DNA of 64,000 bases, from positions 4,030,001 through 4,094,000 of the forward strand of contig NZ_WOWL01000001.1 of NCBI RefSeq assembly GCF_009741265.1, written 5' to 3'. Positions 41,509 through 50,993 of this stretch are shown piece by piece. The DNA is from Pseudarthrobacter sp. GA104. GTDB taxonomy: Bacteria > Actinomycetota > Actinomycetes > Actinomycetales > Micrococcaceae. How positions within the stretch are numbered: position 1 is the first letter of the stretch; every line of letters starts with the position of its first letter. Position numbers and translations under genes: made by a program. The notes beneath the pieces were generated by a model. It was given only the letters and a program-made list of their open reading frames with translations, did not search any database and had not been told where the DNA came from.

Positions 41509-42929
41509 CAATGACGGACGACAACCAAGCAACTGCGGCCTATGTCGGAGGCAAGGCAACAGGCACAGCCGCCGATAGGGCTGGACTCATGGCAGCAGGC
41601 GACGCTGCCGGCAAGGCCCCCGCGCACTCTCCCGCAGCCTGGACCGCGGCCGGCGTGCCGGCGTCGCCCGCCACCATCGATCCGGACCTGTGGCCGGAAG
41701 TGGCCCAGCCGCCGTCGGGCGCCAAGGCTGCCGTGGCCGGCAAAGCCGCCGGCCTCCTGTTCAAAGGAGCCGTGAAGCGGCTGCCGCTGCGGGTGGAGTA
41801 CCCGGATGGCACCGTGCTGGGCACCGGCGGTCCGGACGCGCCGGTCATGACCATGATGCGGCCGGAGGCGTTCGAAGCCAGGATCGGCGACAACGGCCTG
41901 ATCGGGCTGGGCGAGTCGTTTATGGCCGGAGACTGGGAAGCCAGCGACCTGGCTGGCGTCCTTGAGGTGTTCGCGGCGTCGGTGGACACGCTCATCCCCA
42001 CTCCTTTGCAGAAGCTGCGCTCGCTGTACCTGCCGCGCACGCCCCGCCAGGAACGGAACGCAGAACAGAATACGCGCAGCAACATTTCGCGGCACTACGA
42101 CCTGTCCAACGACCTGTTCTCCAACTTCCTGGACACCACCATGAGCTACTCGGCGGCACTGTTTCCGTCCGACGCCGGGCCGCTCGCCTCGGTTGGCTGG
42201 GAGGCGCTGGCCGAAGCCCAGCAGGCAAAGATCGACAGGCTGCTGGACAAGGCCGGCGTCGGAGCCGGGACCAGGCTCCTGGAAATCGGCACCGGCTGGG
42301 GTGAATTGGCGCTTCGGGCAGCAGCCCGTGGCGCCACCGTCTACTCCGTGACCCTGTCCAGCGAACAGCAGGCGCTGGCGCAGGAGCGGATCGCGGCGGC
42401 CGGCTACGCGGACAGTGTGACCGTGGCCCTCCAGGACTACCGTGCGGTGGAGGGCGAGTACGACGCCGTCGTGTCCGTAGAGATGATCGAGGCGGTGGGC
42501 TACGAGTACTGGCCCATCTACTTCCAGACCATCGACCGGGTGCTGGCCCCCGGCGGCAAGGTGGCCATCCAGGCGATCACCATGCCGCACGGCCGCATGC
42601 TCGCAACCCGCAACGCGTACACGTGGGTGCACAAGTACATCTTCCCGGGCGGGTTCCTGCCGTCCGTCCGCGCCATCGAGGGCGTGACGCAGCAGCACAC
42701 CTCGCTGCGCGTGCGGGAGCGGATGGGCATGGGGGACCACTACGCCGCCACCCTGCGGTTGTGGGAGGAACGGTTCCTGGAGCGGTCCCGCGAGGTGGGG
42801 GAGCTGGGCTTCGACGCCGTGTTCCAGCGGATGTGGCTGTTCTACCTCTGCTACTCGCGGGCGGGATTCCAGTCCGGCTACCTGGACGTGCAGCAGATCG
42901 TGCTGGACCGCCGGGAGGCGCTGCTCTAG
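41505..42929 (+). CDS. cyclopropane-fatty-acyl-phospholipid synthase family methyltransferase
   Basis: 474 residues. A disordered N-terminal 60 residues is followed by the catalytic domain with SRHYDLSNDLF and SAM loop IGTGWGE (G262). The EMIEAVGYEYW segment is characteristic of the clustered class II type. CAGGAGG precedes the ATG by seven bases. Together with the FAD protein and DUF1365 it should produce a methylated or otherwise modified membrane fatty acid; the product could be cyclopropane, branched or furan-type. Confidence 0.9.
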   Translation: MTMTDDNQATAAYVGGKATGTAADRAGLMAAGDAAGKAPAHSPAAWTAAGVPASPATIDPDLWPEVAQPPSGAKAAVAGKAAGLLFKGAVKRLPLRVEYPDGTVLGTGGPDAPVMTMMRPEAFEARIGDNGLIGLGESFMAGDWEASDLAGVLEVFAASVDTLIPTPLQKLRSLYLPRTPRQERNAEQNTRSNISRHYDLSNDLFSNFLDTTMSYSAALFPSDAGPLASVGWEALAEAQQAKIDRLLDKAGVGAGTRLLEIGTGWGELALRAAARGATVYSVTLSSEQQALAQERIAAAGYADSVTVALQDYRAVEGEYDAVVSVEMIEAVGYEYWPIYFQTIDRVLAPGGKVAIQAITMPHGRMLATRNAYTWVHKYIFPGGFLPSVRAIEGVTQQHTSLRVRERMGMGDHYAATLRLWEERFLERSREVGELGFDAVFQRMWLFYLCYSRAGFQSGYLDVQQIVLDRREALL

Positions 42930-42977
42930 CGCTTCATAGATAAGGCGGCGGCCGTCGTCGTGCGTTTCATCACCAGG

Positions 42978-43009
42978 AGGGGTTCCGAAGGTCACTTCGG
43001 GGCCCCTTT
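42978..43009 (+). terminator. terminator of the lipid-modification operon
   Basis: A 12-bp stem with two G-U pairs (42978-42989 with 42996-43007) is followed by a short T-run. It lies 48 bases after the methyltransferase stop. Confidence 0.65.
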
Positions 43010-43110
43010 CCTGTGCCACGGACCCCTCCAGCACCCCTCGGCAGGGGCCGCGACACGCCGTCTTTCCAGCGACACGCTGGGCGTTAAATGTGGCTAAGTA
43101 CTCCACAGGG

Positions 43111-43246
43111 TGTGGATTCAGTCCACGAATTTGGCGGGATTCCGGACATTTTGAGGGACCTTGCCTGTGGATTAACGGTGCATTAAATGACATACTTGTA
43201 ATACATCATCTTGGGGTTCCGAAGAGGCGTCTGCACTAGATGTAGT
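43111..43246 (+). promoter_or_regulatory. nrd operon control region (NrdR box and DnaA-box-like sites)
   Basis: ACTAGATGTAGT (43235-43246) matches 10 of 12 positions of the NrdR core ACTATATATAGT and overlaps a -10-like TAGTAT. Further up, TGTGGATTC (43111-43119) and TGTGGATTA (43166-43174) are 7/9 and 8/9 matches to a DnaA box in reverse orientation. The rest of the roughly 300-base gap after the methyltransferase is AT-richer than its surroundings but shows no other element. Confidence 0.5.
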
Positions 43247-43311
43247 ATCTACATACAGCTTGGGCGGGAACACCGGACGAGCAAGTTTTTCCAGAAAAGG
43301 GGACAGGAATC

Positions 43312-43557
43312 ATGACCGTAACGGTTTACACCAAGCCTGCTTGTGTTCAGTGCAACGCCACCTACCGGGCTCTCGACAAAAAGGGCATCACGTACCAGAG
43401 CGTTGACATCTCCCAGGACGCCGAAGCCCTCGAGCGACTGAAGGCACTGGGCTACATGCAGGCACCCGTTGTGGTCACGGACCAGGACCACTGGTCGGGT
43501 TTCCGCCCGGACAAGATCGAGGAACTGGCCCTCTCCGCCGTTTCCTCCGTGGCTTAA
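43312..43557 (+). CDS. nrdH: glutaredoxin-like protein NrdH
   Basis: Thioredoxin-fold electron donor for class Ib ribonucleotide reductase. 81 residues with the redox motif CVQC at 11-14 and the NrdH-type WSGFRPDKI near the C-terminus. First gene of nrdHIEF, expected to be repressed by NrdR when dNTPs are abundant. Confidence 0.96.
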   Translation: MTVTVYTKPACVQCNATYRALDKKGITYQSVDISQDAEALERLKALGYMQAPVVVTDQDHWSGFRPDKIEELALSAVSSVA

Positions 43558-43592
43558 GGCCTTTCCCTGCCGACAAACAACAACCAGCCGAG

Positions 43593-44096
43593 GTGACTCT
43601 TACGGCAGCACCAGCAGTCCAGGATTTCCACGTGGCTCAGCGCGTGGCATCTTCAGGGCCGGTCCCGGCGGTTGTTACGGAGAGCCAGCTTATCTATTTC
43701 TCCTCGGCGTCCGAGAACACCAGCCGCTTTGTCTCCAAGCTTGGCCGCGACGCGGCCCGGATTCCGCTCCTGGCCAAGGACGCACCCCTGCTCGCCACCC
43801 GGCCGTTCGTGCTGGTGGTGCCCACCTACGGCGGCACCGGGGGAGAGGGCTCCGTTCCCAAGCAGGTCATCCGGTTCCTGAACAACCCGCAGAACAGGCA
43901 ACTGCTGCGCGGGGTCATCGGTGCCGGCAACACAAACTTCGGGGACAACTACTGCATGGCGGGGGACATCATCGCCGCCAAATGCCAGGTACCCCACCTC
44001 TATAGATTCGAACTTATGGGAACGCCGGAAGACGTCACCCGGGTCAACCAAGGATTGGATACGTTTTGGACACGACTGTCGCAGACACAGAAGTAA
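43593..44096 (+). CDS. nrdI: flavodoxin-like protein NrdI
   Basis: Activates the dimanganese-tyrosyl cofactor of NrdF. 167 residues; [12 protein letters not shown] binds the FMN phosphate and [15 protein letters not shown] and [10 protein letters not shown] complete the flavin site. GTG 43593 adds about 35 residues before the conserved part; a GTG at 43632 is an alternative. It follows nrdH by 35 bases. Confidence 0.93.
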   Translation: MTLTAAPAVQDFHVAQRVASSGPVPAVVTESQLIYFSSASENTSRFVSKLGRDAARIPLLAKDAPLLATRPFVLVVPTYGGTGGEGSVPKQVIRFLNNPQNRQLLRGVIGAGNTNFGDNYCMAGDIIAAKCQVPHLYRFELMGTPEDVTRVNQGLDTFWTRLSQTQK

Positions 44097-46237
44097 CCAG
44101 GGCCCAGAAGCCCGAGATGCCCGCCGCCTACAAGGGCCTGGGCTACCACGAGCTGAACGCCATGCTGAACCTGTACGGTCCCAGCGGCGAGATCCAGTTC
44201 GAGGCCGACCGCGAGGCCGCCCACCAGTACTTCCTGCAGCACGTAAACAACAACACCGTGTTCTTCCACGACCTGGAAGAGAAGCTCGACTACCTGGTGA
44301 AGAACCAGTACTACGAGCGCGAGACGCTGGACCAGTACACGATGAACTTCATCCGTGAACTGTTCAACCGTGCCTACAAGAAGAAGTTCCGCTTCGAGAC
44401 GTTCCTGGGCGCGTTCAAGTTCTACACGTCCTACACACTCAAGACGTTCGACGGCAAGCGCTTCCTGGAGCGCTACGAGGACCGCGTCTGCATGGTTGCC
44501 CTGCACCTGGCCCGCGGCAACGAGCAGCTTGCCCTCCAGATGGTGGACGAGATCATCGAGGGCCGCTTCCAGCCGGCCACCCCCACGTTCCTGAACGCGG
44601 GCAAGAAGCAGCGCGGCGAGCTGGTCTCCTGCTTCCTGCTCCGCATCGAAGACAACATGGAGTCGATCGGCCGGTCCATCAACTCCGCGCTGCAGCTCTC
44701 CAAGCGCGGCGGCGGCGTGGCATTTGCGCTGACCAACATCCGCGAAGTCGGCGCCCCGATCAAGCAGATCGAGAACCAGTCCTCCGGCGTCATCCCCGTG
44801 ATGAAGCTCCTCGAAGACAGCTTCTCCTACGCCAACCAGCTCGGTGCCCGCCAGGGTGCGGGAGCCGTGTACCTGCACGCGCACCACCCGGACATCTACC
44901 GCTTCCTGGACACCAAGCGCGAGAACGCGGACGAGAAGATCCGCATCAAGACCCTCTCCCTCGGCGTCGTCATCCCGGACATTACGTTCGAGCTGGCCAA
45001 GCGGGACGAGGACATGTACCTGTTCTCGCCGTACGACGTGGAGCGCGTCTACGGCATGCCGTTCTCCGACGTCTCGGTCACCGAGAAGTACTACGAGATG
45101 GTGGACGACTCCCGGATCAAGAAGACCAAGATCAAGGCCCGCGAGTTCTTCCAGACCCTCGCCGAGATCCAGTTCGAGTCCGGCTACCCGTACATCATGT
45201 TCGAGGACACCGTGAACCGGGAGAACCCGATCGACGGCAAGATCATCATGTCCAACCTGTGCTCTGAGATCCTCCAGGTTTCCCAGCCCACCACGTACAA
45301 CGATGACCTGTCCTACGCGGACACCGGCAAGGACATTTCCTGCAACCTGGGCTCGCTGAACATCGCCAAGACCATGGACTCGCCGGACTTCGGCCTGACC
45401 ATCGAGACGGCCATCCGCTCGCTCTCGGCCGTGTCCGACATGTCCAACATCACCTCGGTGCCGTCCATCGCCAAGGGCAACGACCAGAGCCACGCCATCG
45501 GCCTGGGCCAGATGAACCTGCACGGCTACCTGGCGCGTGAGCGGGTCCACTACGGTTCCGAAGAGGGCCTGGACTTCACGAACATCTACTTCTACTCGGT
45601 GGTGTACCACGCCATCCGCGCCTCCAACCTGCTGGCCATCGAGACCGGCCAGACGTTCGGCGGCTTTGAAAAGTCCAAGTACGCCTCCGGCGAGTTCTTC
45701 GACAAGTACACGGAGCAGGAATGGGTGCCGCAGACCGAGAAGGTCCGTGAGCTCTTCAAGAACGTGCACATCCCCACGCAGGAAGACTGGCGCGCGCTCA
45801 AGGCTTCGGTCATGGAGCACGGCATCTACAACCAGAACCTGCAGGCCGTGCCGCCTACCGGCTCGATCTCCTACATCAACAACTCCACCTCCTCGATCCA
45901 CCCGGTGGCGTCCAAGATCGAGATCCGCAAGGAAGGCAAGCTGGGCCGCGTCTACTACCCGGCGCCGTACCTGACGAACGACAACCTGGAGTACTACCAG
46001 GACGCGTACGAGATCGGCTACGAGAAGGTCATCGACACCTACGCCGCCGCCACCCAGCACGTGGACCAGGGCCTGTCGCTGACGCTGTTCTTCAAGGACA
46101 CCGCCACCACGCGCGATATCAACAAGGCCCAGATCTACGCCTGGAAAAAGGGCATCAAGACCATTTACTACATCCGTCTCCGCCAGCTCGCGCTGGAAGG
46201 GACTGAGGTTGAGGGCTGCGTTTCCTGCATGCTTTAA
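44066..46237 (+). CDS. nrdE: class Ib ribonucleotide reductase alpha subunit
   Basis: Catalytic subunit that makes deoxyribonucleotides for replication. 723 residues, close to other actinobacterial NrdE proteins. The active-site region [18 protein letters not shown] and the C-terminal redox pair in EGCVSCML are present. The TTG at 44066 overlaps nrdI by 31 bases and has AAGGA 11 bases upstream. An ATG at 44118 is the alternative and would cost 17 non-conserved residues. Confidence 0.95.
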   Translation: MDTTVADTEVTRAQKPEMPAAYKGLGYHELNAMLNLYGPSGEIQFEADREAAHQYFLQHVNNNTVFFHDLEEKLDYLVKNQYYERETLDQYTMNFIRELFNRAYKKKFRFETFLGAFKFYTSYTLKTFDGKRFLERYEDRVCMVALHLARGNEQLALQMVDEIIEGRFQPATPTFLNAGKKQRGELVSCFLLRIEDNMESIGRSINSALQLSKRGGGVAFALTNIREVGAPIKQIENQSSGVIPVMKLLEDSFSYANQLGARQGAGAVYLHAHHPDIYRFLDTKRENADEKIRIKTLSLGVVIPDITFELAKRDEDMYLFSPYDVERVYGMPFSDVSVTEKYYEMVDDSRIKKTKIKAREFFQTLAEIQFESGYPYIMFEDTVNRENPIDGKIIMSNLCSEILQVSQPTTYNDDLSYADTGKDISCNLGSLNIAKTMDSPDFGLTIETAIRSLSAVSDMSNITSVPSIAKGNDQSHAIGLGQMNLHGYLARERVHYGSEEGLDFTNIYFYSVVYHAIRASNLLAIETGQTFGGFEKSKYASGEFFDKYTEQEWVPQTEKVRELFKNVHIPTQEDWRALKASVMEHGIYNQNLQAVPPTGSISYINNSTSSIHPVASKIEIRKEGKLGRVYYPAPYLTNDNLEYYQDAYEIGYEKVIDTYAAATQHVDQGLSLTLFFKDTATTRDINKAQIYAWKKGIKTIYYIRLRQLALEGTEVEGCVSCML

Positions 46238-46248
46238 TCTTCAACTAA

Positions 46249-47304
<1,056 letters not shown>

Positions 47305-47324
47305 GACCCCTGTGAGATCGGAAG

Positions 47325-47495
47325 CTAGTTGGCGGTATGAACTCTAGTTGGCGAAACAGGACTGGAACACTGGCGAAGACTGGTTTTGATGGCGGTAGCC
47401 CGACGACGCCGGGTTAGGGACAAAAATCTTGATCGGCTGGGAGTTGACAAGTTAGTTGGCGCCGTAACAAACAGGATGGCGCGGTGCCAACTAAC
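47325..47495 (+). repeat. left-end repeat cluster of the island
   Basis: TGGCG-containing repeats in one orientation begin at 47330 (TGGCGGTA), 47349 (TGGCGAA), 47371 (TGGCGAA), 47390 (TGGCGGTA) and 47457, with the first four spaced 19, 22 and 19 bases. GTTAGTTGGCGCC (47451-47463) faces GGTGCCAACTAAC (47483-47495), a 12/13 inverted repeat. The remaining bases up to 47801 show no gene. Confidence 0.65.
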
Positions 47496-47801
47496 ATGTT
47501 CAGCGCTGGATCTTGCATGCTTCAAATACTCAGCAAGGTGTGTCCTCTGCTCGGTGTGGCTGGTCAATTCGACGGAATTTCTTGGCACTCAACCCGGAGG
47601 TGCGAGATCGCACACAACGTGGGAGCTCCTTCCGGGCCGAAATCACCAAGGAGCAAGTCTGAGTGTCGGCAGATGAATGGGCGCAAGAACCGAACTTGCG
47701 GCTGCCACGCAGAGACTGTCCCGCCGTCCAGCACACAGGGGGGACCTCCCCGAGTTATATTGCTATTTCAAGTAAAGCGCGCGGCTGCGCGGCGCACTCG
47801 T

Positions 47802-49436
47802 TTAGAGCGCTAAATCGACCAAGTTCACAAGCGGGCTCTGTCTGAGTTCGTCGCGCAGTTGCGTACCGCTCAAACGCTGCTTGGACTGGGCCTGGCCAGT
47901 GAGTCGTAGCGTCCAATGTCCGTCTTCCAAGTCCAAAACGTGGAGCCCACGCTTGAGTCGAATGTCCGTAAACTCGCTTAGGTCCAAGACATAAGCTTCG
48001 TACCTAACGCCGCTCTTGTGCTGATCTGAGAGAGACGACTGGACCAAGTGAGCGAATCGCAGGTCCACCAAGAGCGCCAGAAGCTCGTATCCTGGGGAAT
48101 TCTTCTGCGAAACGTCTATGCGGAAGTATGCGTAGCCCGCACCCTTCACGATCGAGGACAGCTCTTCGAGCGCACCCAGCAATACATCCGCATTCCCCGC
48201 AACGTCTTGTTCAAGGTCTCGCTTCTTGCCACGGGCTAGCCGACCGGCCGCCACGGCTACGTCTTCGCGCCCCAGCTCCTTCGCGAGTGTGCGCTTCTCG
48301 CGAGCAACCACGAGGGAAGATGCAAAGAGATTTAGATAATCTCGTGGAACCCCGCCAGATGCCAGAACCAAGCGGCCCAGAGCCTCGGACTTGGCGATTG
48401 ATGACGGGGATTTGATGCCAGCGGTTGTCGTGTACTTGACCAACACTGCCTCCAGGAAGTGTTGCGTGGCCTGAGGATCTTCGAGGGTCATGTCCAAATC
48501 GATCTTTGTGGCGTCGTGCGGGATTTCGAGCCCGACACGCGCTGACGGCTCGTACGGCCGTGTCAATCGTTCAATGCTGGCAACTTTTACCCATCCATCG
48601 CAGTCGCGAAGCATTCCGGCGACGTAGTCCAGGAACGCAGGCTGGGCATTCAAAGGCAGCAAGTAGAAATCATCGATAAATACATAGAATCGCACCAGCC
48701 CAGGGCGCAGGACTGCCCTAAGGACCTGGTTAATTTCCGGCAACCGACGTGCGATGGCACTCTCCACGTTCTGATTATTGTCGACCAGGTCTGCCAGCTC
48801 ATCCCGAATCGTCCGAAGTCGGGAGAATGCCGTCCCGCCTGAGCTTCCACCCTGCTCTGCCAGGGTGGAAAGGATCATTCCGGCCAGAACTGCAGCTGCG
48901 TTGCCCACGGTGTGGTGCCTGAGGACATGAGCGTTCAGCCAGAGGGTTACGTGACCTTCACGCTCCGCGACCCTCTTTGCTTCCAGCAGTAGGGCGGTTT
49001 TCCCTACACCTCTTCGTCCGTACACGAGCTGATGACGCGACGCACCCACGGCCGCGAGGCTGGTGCGCGGGTCTTCCACATAGTGGAGACTTGGGAGGGC
49101 GTCGGAAGTGCGCGACCGAGCCTCCATTAGTTGAACAAGCTGGTCGACGTCGCGCTCCGCCAAGCGGCCGCGTCTTACGGGCGGGGCCACAGGAGCGTCT
49201 GCAACTACTGCGGGGCGGACCACAACTACGAATGAGCTGGAATCTCCATCGACCTGCTTGTTGAGTGTCTGCTCCAACGATCCAGCCAAGCTTTGCGCCG
49301 CTACTAAGCTCTCCCCGGCCACGTAGGTAATCAGCCATCGCTCACCAGGGAAACTGCGTTCTTGCACGTCACTGACAGAAATTCCGGCCGTGGCGAGTGT
49401 GCTGATGAGCAATTCGACGTGTTCAATGCTGGACAT
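47802..49436 (-). CDS. AAA/STAND-like ATPase partnered with a HEPN protein
   Basis: 544-residue ATPase of unknown specific function. An N-terminal domain of about 110 residues has no recognisable match. Walker A GRRGVGKT is at 140-147 and Walker B FIDDF at 253-257; GGVPRDYLNLF further on resembles the sensor/winged region of ORC- and STAND-type ATPases. The ATG overlaps the stop of the HEPN gene as TAATG, so both are translationally coupled. Context suggests a sensor or activator for the HEPN nuclease in a defence or abortive-infection system. Confidence 0.8.
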   Translation of the reverse strand: MSSIEHVELLISTLATAGISVSDVQERSFPGERWLITYVAGESLVAAQSLAGSLEQTLNKQVDGDSSSFVVVVRPAVVADAPVAPPVRRGRLAERDVDQLVQLMEARSRTSDALPSLHYVEDPRTSLAAVGASRHQLVYGRRGVGKTALLLEAKRVAEREGHVTLWLNAHVLRHHTVGNAAAVLAGMILSTLAEQGGSSGGTAFSRLRTIRDELADLVDNNQNVESAIARRLPEINQVLRAVLRPGLVRFYVFIDDFYLLPLNAQPAFLDYVAGMLRDCDGWVKVASIERLTRPYEPSARVGLEIPHDATKIDLDMTLEDPQATQHFLEAVLVKYTTTAGIKSPSSIAKSEALGRLVLASGGVPRDYLNLFASSLVVAREKRTLAKELGREDVAVAAGRLARGKKRDLEQDVAGNADVLLGALEELSSIVKGAGYAYFRIDVSQKNSPGYELLALLVDLRFAHLVQSSLSDQHKSGVRYEAYVLDLSEFTDIRLKRGLHVLDLEDGHWTLRLTGQAQSKQRLSGTQLRDELRQSPLVNLVDLAL

Positions 49437-49942
49437 TAGATGTATCCGTTCTGCAGTGCGAAATCCTCGCACGCTTGGCAAAATTCAGATGCTACGACTG
49501 ACAGCGCCCGAGCGTCCGCTTCCCAGTCCGACTGCTGCGTCGGGTATGGATCGTAATCCGCGAGATTTCTCAGGAGCCTCGCGTCCGTGAGCTCGATTTC
49601 GCGCTTTCCTACGTCGACCATCGAGTGGGGAAGGTTTCGCGGGAGCGTGGAATGAGCTTGGTGGTCATCCCCGCCGTGGAAAGCAAAGCTGATGGCTCGC
49701 GCTGCGTGATACATGGCGTAGTAATGACGGCTTATAGAGGCCCGATACTGCAGGTCAAAAACTAGTCTGTCTCCGGTCGCCAGTTGTGAGCCGGAAAGAA
49801 CAAATCGGTCTGAGACGATCTGACTAACCATCTGAGTGAGCGGTAGGGGATACCGCCGACCAGCCGGAAGGTTCAATATATCCACTTTTTTCAAAGTGGC
49901 AATGAACAGCAAGAAACTGTCCGCGGTGTTTAGCTGTGGCAA
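49436..49942 (-). CDS. HEPN-domain protein, probable RNase
   Basis: 168 residues. SRHYYAMYHAAR contains R72-x6-H79, the RNase signature of HEPN nucleases, in the helix where it is expected. The later RNLADYDP and following acidic helix also fit the HEPN fold. It starts at TTG 49942 with AAGGGG nine bases upstream. It is coupled to the downstream ATPase. HEPN/ATPase pairs are common in toxin-antitoxin and phage-defence loci; the target RNA here is unknown. Confidence 0.7.
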   Translation of the reverse strand: MPQLNTADSFLLFIATLKKVDILNLPAGRRYPLPLTQMVSQIVSDRFVLSGSQLATGDRLVFDLQYRASISRHYYAMYHAARAISFAFHGGDDHQAHSTLPRNLPHSMVDVGKREIELTDARLLRNLADYDPYPTQQSDWEADARALSVVASEFCQACEDFALQNGYI

Positions 49943-50008
49943 GCCTTCGTACCCCTTCTACCCCCGGACAAGCCAACTCACAGGCAGCCCCAATTTGAGT
50001 TGAGTCTT

Positions 50009-50454
50009 TCACACGCACAGCGAGTATCGGAAGATCGCCATACCCACCTTCCGCGGCGGAAACGGTGAGAGCGTTACGTCTTCGCTTGGAATGAAGCCTG
50101 ACCCGTGCACTTCGATGAGCTGATGTGGCGGCCGGTGCCGCGCTCGCAGCATCGCGCTGGAGCGTGAGGCTTCATCCGCAGACCGCTCGCGTCTGGTCGC
50201 ATGGACGATGTTAGTGAAGACAGAGCCATCGTGCTCGTGAACTTCGACCCGAACGGAGTGGCTGCGATGGGCCGACAAGGCATCGAGCAGGTCACCGAAT
50301 CGAGCACGAGTCCACTCGGTTGTCGATCCTGTGGCGGGAACTCATGCCCGTCGTAGACGACATGCATGACACCGTTCGCGTCGACGCTGATGCTGGCAAA
50401 CGGAAGGGTGACTGGCAGTTCTGGTGGGGTTTCTCTGGCGTTGCGATTGCTCAT
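50009..50454 (-). pseudogene. frameshifted hypothetical gene
   Basis: From ATG 50454 the frame reads MSNRNARETPPELP, then SISVDANGVMHVVYDGHEF up to about residue 45. After a one-base shift near 50315 an adjacent frame continues TEWTRARFGDLLDAL, then SVRVEVHEHDGSVFTNIV, to the stop at 50009. Together they give one protein of about 148 residues without internal repeats. It may be a relic of an ICE accessory gene; I do not know the family. A sequencing error cannot be excluded. Confidence 0.55.
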
Positions 50455-50490
50455 GCAAGGTGAGTGCGCGATGCTTCGCAGACTTTCTCG

Positions 50491-50521
50491 TTGCATCGCC
50501 TGTAGATACGACACATATGTT
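50491..50521 (+). promoter_or_regulatory. promoter/operator of the PIN-kinase operon
   Basis: TTGCAT (50491-50496) and TATGTT (50516-50521) are spaced 19 bases, and the -10 overlaps a perfect ACATATGT palindrome (50513-50520). GTTACAGTTACAGCAGTTA repeats follow. This is a good position for autoregulation by the HTH protein encoded next. Confidence 0.4.
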
Positions 50522-50563
50522 ACAGTTACAGCAGTTAAGGGCAGTTGTGGCAATGGAGGCGGC

Positions 50564-50992
50564 ATGGACGGGCAAGAAGAAGACTCGATCGACGTGCTAC
50601 GCCGCGCGCTCCGAGAAGCTAGCGGTCACGTGCAAGTAACGCTCACGCTCTCGCGCAGAAGCGCAGAGAACATTCTGCGACTCCTTGAAGCGGAGCATGG
50701 ATCAGGTGCCGTCGTCGTTCCCGTTAAGGAGCAATACACGACCACGGAAGCTTCGAACTTGCTCGGCGTCTCTCGGGCAACGCTCATGAAGCTCATCGAA
50801 TCAGGCAGCATCGAAGCTGTGAAAGTTGGGACGCACCACCGCATCCCTGCCGACGAATTGGTTGCGTTCCAGCGTGCCCGCCAGGTGAGCCAGGAAAGGG
50901 CCGCAGAACTGCTCACAGAGTTCTCTTCTCGTTCGGCCGCCGGCTTCCACAGCAACGTTACGTTCCGCGCTAGCGTTCAAGGGGAGGAGTGA
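50564..50992 (+). CDS. excisionase-type HTH protein, candidate antitoxin/regulator
   Basis: 142 residues. An N-terminal helical part (1-50) is followed by a MerR/excisionase-type winged HTH at about 58-108 (TTTEASNLLGVSRATLMKLIE, then a GTHHRIPADEL wing). Proteins of this layout often act as antitoxins of PIN-domain toxins in actinobacteria. ATG 50564 has TGGAGG upstream. It ends one base before the PIN-kinase gene, so the two are co-expressed; that pairing is the main evidence for an antitoxin role. Confidence 0.8.
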   Translation: MDGQEEDSIDVLRRALREASGHVQVTLTLSRRSAENILRLLEAEHGSGAVVVPVKEQYTTTEASNLLGVSRATLMKLIESGSIEAVKVGTHHRIPADELVAFQRARQVSQERAAELLTEFSSRSAAGFHSNVTFRASVQGEE

Positions 50993-50993
50993 G

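Noticed and set aside
43180-43210. Second NrdR box around CATACTTGTAATACAT
   Set aside because: Its match to the consensus is poor and its distance from the good box (about 44 bases centre to centre) is not the usual three turns.
47451-47495. nrdF rho-independent terminator
   Set aside because: The 13-bp inverted repeat has a 19-base loop and no T-run, and it lies 150 bases past the stop inside the repeat cluster.
47325-47500. CRISPR array
   Set aside because: The repeats are only 7-12 bases, spacers are shorter than a protospacer, and no cas gene is near.
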